A stretch of DNA of 64,000 nt from assembly GCA_034687125.1 (NCBI GenBank), contig JAQGBZ010000150.1, positions 81,728 through 145,727 of the forward strand, given 5' to 3'. Both the position numbers and the translations under genes were made by a program. Shown here piece after piece: positions 58,490 through 64,000 of the stretch. The notes beneath the pieces are model-generated. The model ran no database searches, was not told the origin of the DNA, and saw nothing but the letters and a program-made list of their open reading frames with translations. The DNA is from Neelides folsomi (taxonomy: Eukaryota > Arthropoda > Collembola > Neelipleona > Neelidae). Each line of letters starts with the position of its first letter. Position 1 is the stretch's first letter.

Positions 58490-61400
58490 GATAAGCTCAC
58501 AGAGATCACATTCTTTCCTCACTTCTTTCCACCCCCATCTTAGGCAAAGCTGCTCTCCATACTTTATGACATTTGAGAGATGGAAAATTGGGATCCAGTC
58601 GTTTAATCTTAAGCTCCTCTTCATTCCGGGTAATGGCCAAGGGGAATCTTCTCATCTATCCTCATGCTGTGCAAGTGAGTGGAAAGAAAGGAAGCAGAGG
58701 GGAACAGGAGCGGAACAAGGAAAATGATGCGTAATTTAATAGACTAAATGATTAATTCAATCAATCAGGGTCTTAGACAAAGAAGACCAACCGGCGAGTG
58801 AAGCCAAAATTCAATCGAAGCGGATTGGATGCCAACAAAAGGTGAAGTTAAATTAAGATTTATATAAGAGAAAAAGAGTGGCGCTTTCAATTTTTTACAC
58901 AAGATAAAACCGAATGGCTCACTAAGTTTCGTTCGTTGGCACAAGCTTTCCTTTCTTCCTCATATAATTAGATTAAAGAATTTTCATCTCCCCCCTTGTC
59001 TATGTGCTCTTGACTGACTCAGTAAAAAGGGATCGAGAATAAGAATGGGATCTGAATGCCACTACGCCGCCTAGCCCTCTGCCAGAGCGGATACAAACGC
59101 GGCTCCCATCGATTTCATCCTCTGTCTCAATCTCGGGAATAAGAACAAGACGGCTCTCGCTCACACTTCCCTTAGGAAGATCCCAAAAATGCGAAATGTC
59201 TACTCATATTATCATACCAGGCCCCCGGTCGACCTTATTTCTCCAGACCATATAGGAACTTCAAGGGCATCATCAAAATTTGAATCATTCCATTTCATTA
59301 AAGCCAAGAGTAGAGAAAGAGGTTGAAAGAGGTAACAATACAACCCAGGCCATTCCACCCTTCTCAGCCTTAATTAAAAAATAACACCCTCAAGTTAATC
59401 TCGGTGCCATGAATTTAAATTACGCTCCCACTCTCCTTCATTTCTCTTCATAAATTACTCATTTTTAAGGAAATGAAACATCTCTCTCCCTCCTTCCTCT
59501 CACAAACCCGGAGTCCGCCAATTTCCCCTCAGTATTTTTAGACTGAATCAGCAGTAATTCAATTTAAATTATTTACTGCCTATCTTCTCCCCAACTCACC
59601 CACTCTTCCCAACCTTCATGTCATACATGCTTTTTTTGTTTTAAATATCCCTACTGCTGTGTACTTTGCTACTTGATCCCCGTTTCCAATCTCGTTTTTT
59701 CCTCCCTCATCTTATTCATCGCCTTTTATCATTCACGCTTTTTCATCATCACCCAGACACAACACACGCCATGTGGAGAATTCGTCGAAGCCAATAATTC
59801 AACATGGTGCGAGCCATAAACTTAAAATTGAAACAAACTTATCGAAATATCAAAATATTTTCACATTTGAGTAAACTTGAGTAAACAACTCTTGTTGATT
59901 TTAATGAAATGTGTTGAGTTTATAATAAGTTATAACTTCTCAAGACTTTCCAACTTCCAACTATTTTACACGCTTTTATAGCCCATTTCTGCTAAATTCA
60001 TAATTGTTTAAATATTATGAAATTATTCATCACATTATTTAAAATGGAAATAAACAAGTTTATATAATATTGTAACAAGTCCAAAGTTCTAAATTCTCTC
60101 TGAGTGAGTGAGAGCCCCTCATTAGTCATCATTAGAACAACCACGAAATTAAGTCTGGTTGGTTCTACAATACAATGGATTTTAATATTAAACCCAACAG
60201 CCAGGTCTTGCTTCACTTTATCAATCTGCAAATCTGAGAGAAAATGTCTCATTGTACGCGGAATGAAAGGAAGTTCAAATAAAGGAATATGAGCTAATCA
60301 AATAGATCTAAGAATCTCATGTATGCTCCGCTTCAATTCATACCAACTCGAGTTCTCAGGTATAATTCGACCATACCTATATAATATAAGAGAATTGAGG
60401 AAAATCGTGGATTGAAGCCGGATGGTTCGTTGGATGGGATGTTATCGAAAGATCAGGAGATTTACATTTCTATAAATTAGGAAGGAATTACATAATCATT
60501 TAGGTGGAATGGGGGAATAAAATGAAGAGGGAATTACTTTCCCGACATTCAACTCCGATTGAACCTCACTCGGAACCCTAAAAGTGTCAAGCCGAGTGGG
60601 GATATAAATAAGGGAGAAATGCGGTTGTGGAAATATGCTCCCCTGCTGGTGAGAAATTCAAATTAAAAGTGAGGTCAGAAGGGAGTGGGAGTGAGTGGAA
60701 ATATTAGTGGTAGGTGATAATGAGCCTATTCGGAGCCCATTAGTCAAACTCCTCCGAAGCCAAGTAAATATAAATGGGACTTAGTTAATGGGAGTTGTTG
60801 AAGGTTGAGGAGAAAAGTACAACGGGAGTTTGCGAATCCAAACTTTCCGAACTTGCACGCTTCCCAATTTCACTTCACACACACACAGACAGACACACAC
60901 CTCCTTTTTCTCCCTTGTCAAAAAGATATCTCTTATCGTGGAGTCGTTAGTGAAAAGTTCATTTAAAGTCTCAACTGGTTTTAAATGGAGATTCTTCCTA
61001 AAACTATATTAAATATAAAATTAAGAATCTTCCTTGCACTTCATTTAAGTACCCTTATCTTGTGCGAAATTCTTTGCCATCATTAAATGACATATTGACT
61101 ACGATAAGGAATTCTACAAGGAAGGAGTTCAATTTTATTATCTAATAATATTCTCTGACCAGACACATTTTATTACACCAGAAAACAATAAATTTAACAC
61201 TATTGAATAAATGAATATTAATATGTGTACGTAAATCCCACAAGTCACCTCAATGAGGAATTCATTAAATGAAGGATTTTAAAATACAATCAAAGTATAT
61301 TTAACAATTGGTCCATTTGGAACTATTTAATAAATTCATGATGGGACATTTACCAAAACCTGTCTTTAGGAGAGGAGACGAGGAGAGGAAGGAACTTGAA

Positions 61401-61753
61401 GAAGACGTGAACTCACGTCCCAGACGGAATGATTAATTAAAAGTCAAATGAGAGGAGAATTTAAATTTAAACTAGGACTCACTTGACGGAAAATGACGTA
61501 GGAGGATCCTTGTTTTCGGGAACTAATGCTACTGGGAAGAGGGCGAGGAAAGGGTCGGAATTGGCAAATAATTGTATAAAAATGGTCCAATGTGCGGATT
61601 GACCAGAAGATCAAATTGCAGAATCGGGGAATGAATGAGTCAGAGAGGGATTCAGAGGTCCGCGCGCTGCCGGCCTGGATTCACCCACAAGAGCAGGTGT
61701 CGGGGAAGGAGAGACAAATAAGAAGATAATTATCCGGATTCCCGGGTACTCAC

Positions 61754-62030
61754 CTGGAGGATCTTAGGATAAAATAACGCCGAGGGTGATAAGGGCAAAG
61801 CGGCGGGGGTAAATAACCGGGAGAGGATGGAGGTGCTCCTGACTCTTCCGACACGAACTGAGGACTGGAGGGCGGGCGAAGGAGAGGCGAGCCGGCCCAA
61901 CTTCACACACCCAGAGGAAACAGGATTGGGCACCCTCCTCTCCTCAGGTGGTTCTCCTCCTCATTCGCCCGATCCGAAATGCCCGCCTTCTTTTAATTCA
62001 CCGAACCGAATGGATCCAGCACAACACCCA
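61754..62030 (-). other. mub: Likely first (leader) exon and promoter area of the KH gene
   Basis: A very good minus-strand donor (ATCCTCCAG|GTGAGT) ends an exon at 61754. The DNA just upstream is the most CpG-rich part of this end, and composition falls to AT-rich intergenic DNA by about 62.1 kb. No other strong donor in a GC-rich block was noticed. The start site is not defined and the link to the 52119 acceptor is inferred. Confidence 0.4.
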
Positions 62031-64000
62031 CAAACTCTTCTCTCTCTCATCTCTCCGTCTTTCCTTCTTCAAGGCATGCAGTCATACAGAAGGGAACGGT
62101 TCCAAAGTTATAATATATCCAAGTTTATTTATCATAGATTTATTTATTTTATATATATCAAAGAATACAAAGAATAGAATATCTACCTACCTACTACTAT
62201 TATTATTTTAGTTTTATAATATTAGTTATAAAATAAAAACTAATCGAGATTATATTCCACCATACTTACAGTTTTTTAGTCAATGTCCTCAATGTTAAGA
62301 CAATTGTATACCTTTATTTAGCAATTCGGTACATGAGGTTTATGTATTTTACACTTTTTAGATAACATTATTTTACAAAATGGATATCAAAGCGTTGCTT
62401 TCGTCTTTATGCGTATTTTGGAAATGAACGTTTAGAATAATTGGAATATTTATTATATGGTGGTTAATTTTTCAATCACAAATTCGGCTGATAAATTCAT
62501 GAAATTGAAGATTAAAAAACATTATTAAAAAAATATAAGAATACAATGTATGATATACAAGTTTTGCAAAGACCTTTTTGGAATTTGTAAACTTTGAATG
62601 GGATACATTGTAGGTATGTAATATGGTTCATGGACTTTGTGAGTAATAAAAAGTGAAATGGGATTGAAATTGAAAAAAATTCAAAAGTTTTGTGAGGCGA
62701 GGAGAGAAGCGAAAGTCGAGTAATCAAAAATGTAATATTTATAACCCAGTGCCGTAGTGGTATGGCAGTACAAATATCCCTCGATAAATCTAGGATAAAG
62801 AACATGAGGTAAAAAGAGGGAGTTTAACGTAGTATGGCCAAATGGGCCTGACTTTGAGTTTAAAAGAACGTCGACTTTAAGTGTATCTTAAATGATAGGG
62901 TGAAATGATGTGGAGAATTAGTTCGAAGTTGGAGAAAAAAGTATTTCGTTGGATCATCTTCAATTTCGTGAATTCTTATGGCCATTCCACATTGGATTTA
63001 TTAGCAAGATCTTTCGGCTCTTGTCGTACTGGTGCCAATGGTTGTCTCGATGTTTTGGAAATCTTTTCTCTGTGAGATCAATCTATAAAATCTTTTTTTG
63101 ATAACGGTGTTTATACTTAATAACGTTAAATAATTACATTCGCCATCTGTATGCATTAGTTAGACATATTATTTATCATTGAAACTTTAAGTGTGCGCAT
63201 TAGTTTAAAATGTACAGTCACAATACTCTATTAAAAAATCTATAGAATAAATACTTCAATGAAATTTTTTACATACAGATAATATACGCCTAAACTCAAG
63301 TCATATAACCATTACATTTTACATATTAGTTGTATGAAATTTTGTATTTTATGATGGATGATGGTTTATACAATAGGTTTAGTATATGTTATGCGGATAC
63401 CAATTCTTAAATGGATATACTAATATAGACCCAGCAGATAGTTATTTATTTCATTTGTAAGAAAATGATTAGGCATGTATACAATTTTTATCTATTATAT
63501 TCAGACATCATAAGTCTGTAAATTAACGCAGATGTTACATGTGCATTACTACCAAGTACATACAATGGCAGAAACATTGCAATCCGCTTAGGATCTTGAG
63601 CAAAAGAAATCTTAATAGATATGGCCTTTAAATCTCTAAAAAATAAGACCATGTATTATTTTTTCATATTACATATTACGTATTACATATTCATTCAGGT
63701 TATAATTTATAAATATATGAGTTAGATATGCATGTACTATGTACATATGGTGGCCTTATCCCAAGAACTACCTATCGATTTTCTTCAATTTAAAAACAAC
63801 AATAAATAATTTTAATTTTAATTTTATCTTGTATATATATTTTTTGAATGATCCGTTACTTAGCGCACAAAGAATTGGTGAGGTTTGAATTCTCGTTCAT
63901 TTCACTCGATCAAACCAATACTTCTACTCAATATTTTATTTCACTTTCGATAATTTCGATTTCTCACTTAAATTAACTTTAATGGATATAAAAATTAGGC
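62031..64000. other. AT-rich intergenic DNA
   Basis: No gene recognised. A single hAT-end-like word (CAGTGCCGTAGTGG, about 62747) has no matching partner in the window. Confidence 0.45.

Larger units (their letters stand above)
52120..61753 (-). other. mub: Presumed first intron of the KH gene
   Basis: 9.6 kb between the start-exon acceptor and the likely leader donor at 61753. Mixed composition. Contains two open stretches listed separately and a short CAT repeat at about 56104-56120. No other element recognised. Confidence 0.45.

Noticed and set aside
62747-62766. hAT-like terminus CAGTGCCGTAGTGG
   Set aside because: No inverted partner and no target duplication found within the window.

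Overview
The window is eukaryotic nuclear DNA from an arthropod or close relative. It has GT-AG introns, long AT-rich intergenic DNA, short non-autonomous DNA transposons, and two genes of recognisable animal families. Nothing in it looks bacterial or organellar. The organism cannot be named from the sequence; a crustacean such as a copepod would fit, but that is a guess.

The right half (about 32 to 62 kb, minus strand) is one large gene for a triple-KH poly(C)-binding protein of the PCBP / mushroom-body-expressed (mub) family. All coding exons could be joined with phases that agree: nine shared exons and two alternative terminal exons (at 35.3-34.9 kb and 32.1-32.0 kb), giving 468 aa and 381 aa products. 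The start exon lies at 51.9 kb behind an 11.8 kb intron. A 5'UTR acceptor at 52.1 kb points to an upstream first exon, probably near 61.8 kb.

A plus-strand gene at 18.6-24.4 kb, rebuilt from four exons, encodes a 164 aa secreted Reeler-domain protein of the small 'putative defense protein' type. Left of it are two weaker minus-strand genes. One (15.0-16.3 kb) is a cysteine-rich orphan with an apparent one-base frameshift. The other (11.3-14.0 kb) has a signal-peptide-like start and a long spliced leader with upstream ORFs.

The remainder is AT-rich non-coding DNA carrying several well-bounded elements: a 1,004 bp hAT-type element with a perfect 8 bp target duplication and nested hairpins (6.4-7.4 kb), a 32 bp perfect inverted-repeat pair (8.1-8.8 kb), a 53 bp inverted-repeat pair (3.5-3.7 kb), a 331 bp TA-flanked element (27.4-27.7 kb), and a 358 bp TA-flanked element with 90 bp termini inside the KH-gene intron (48.1-48.5 kb). 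Base composition is a mosaic: transcribed blocks are clearly less AT-rich than the intergenic deserts. No rRNA, tRNA or CRISPR array was found, and there is no clear autonomous transposon gene.

I found no evidence of a novel multi-gene system. The most interesting points are the alternative 3' ends and tandem splice sites of the KH gene, the orphan genes, and the nested foldback elements.
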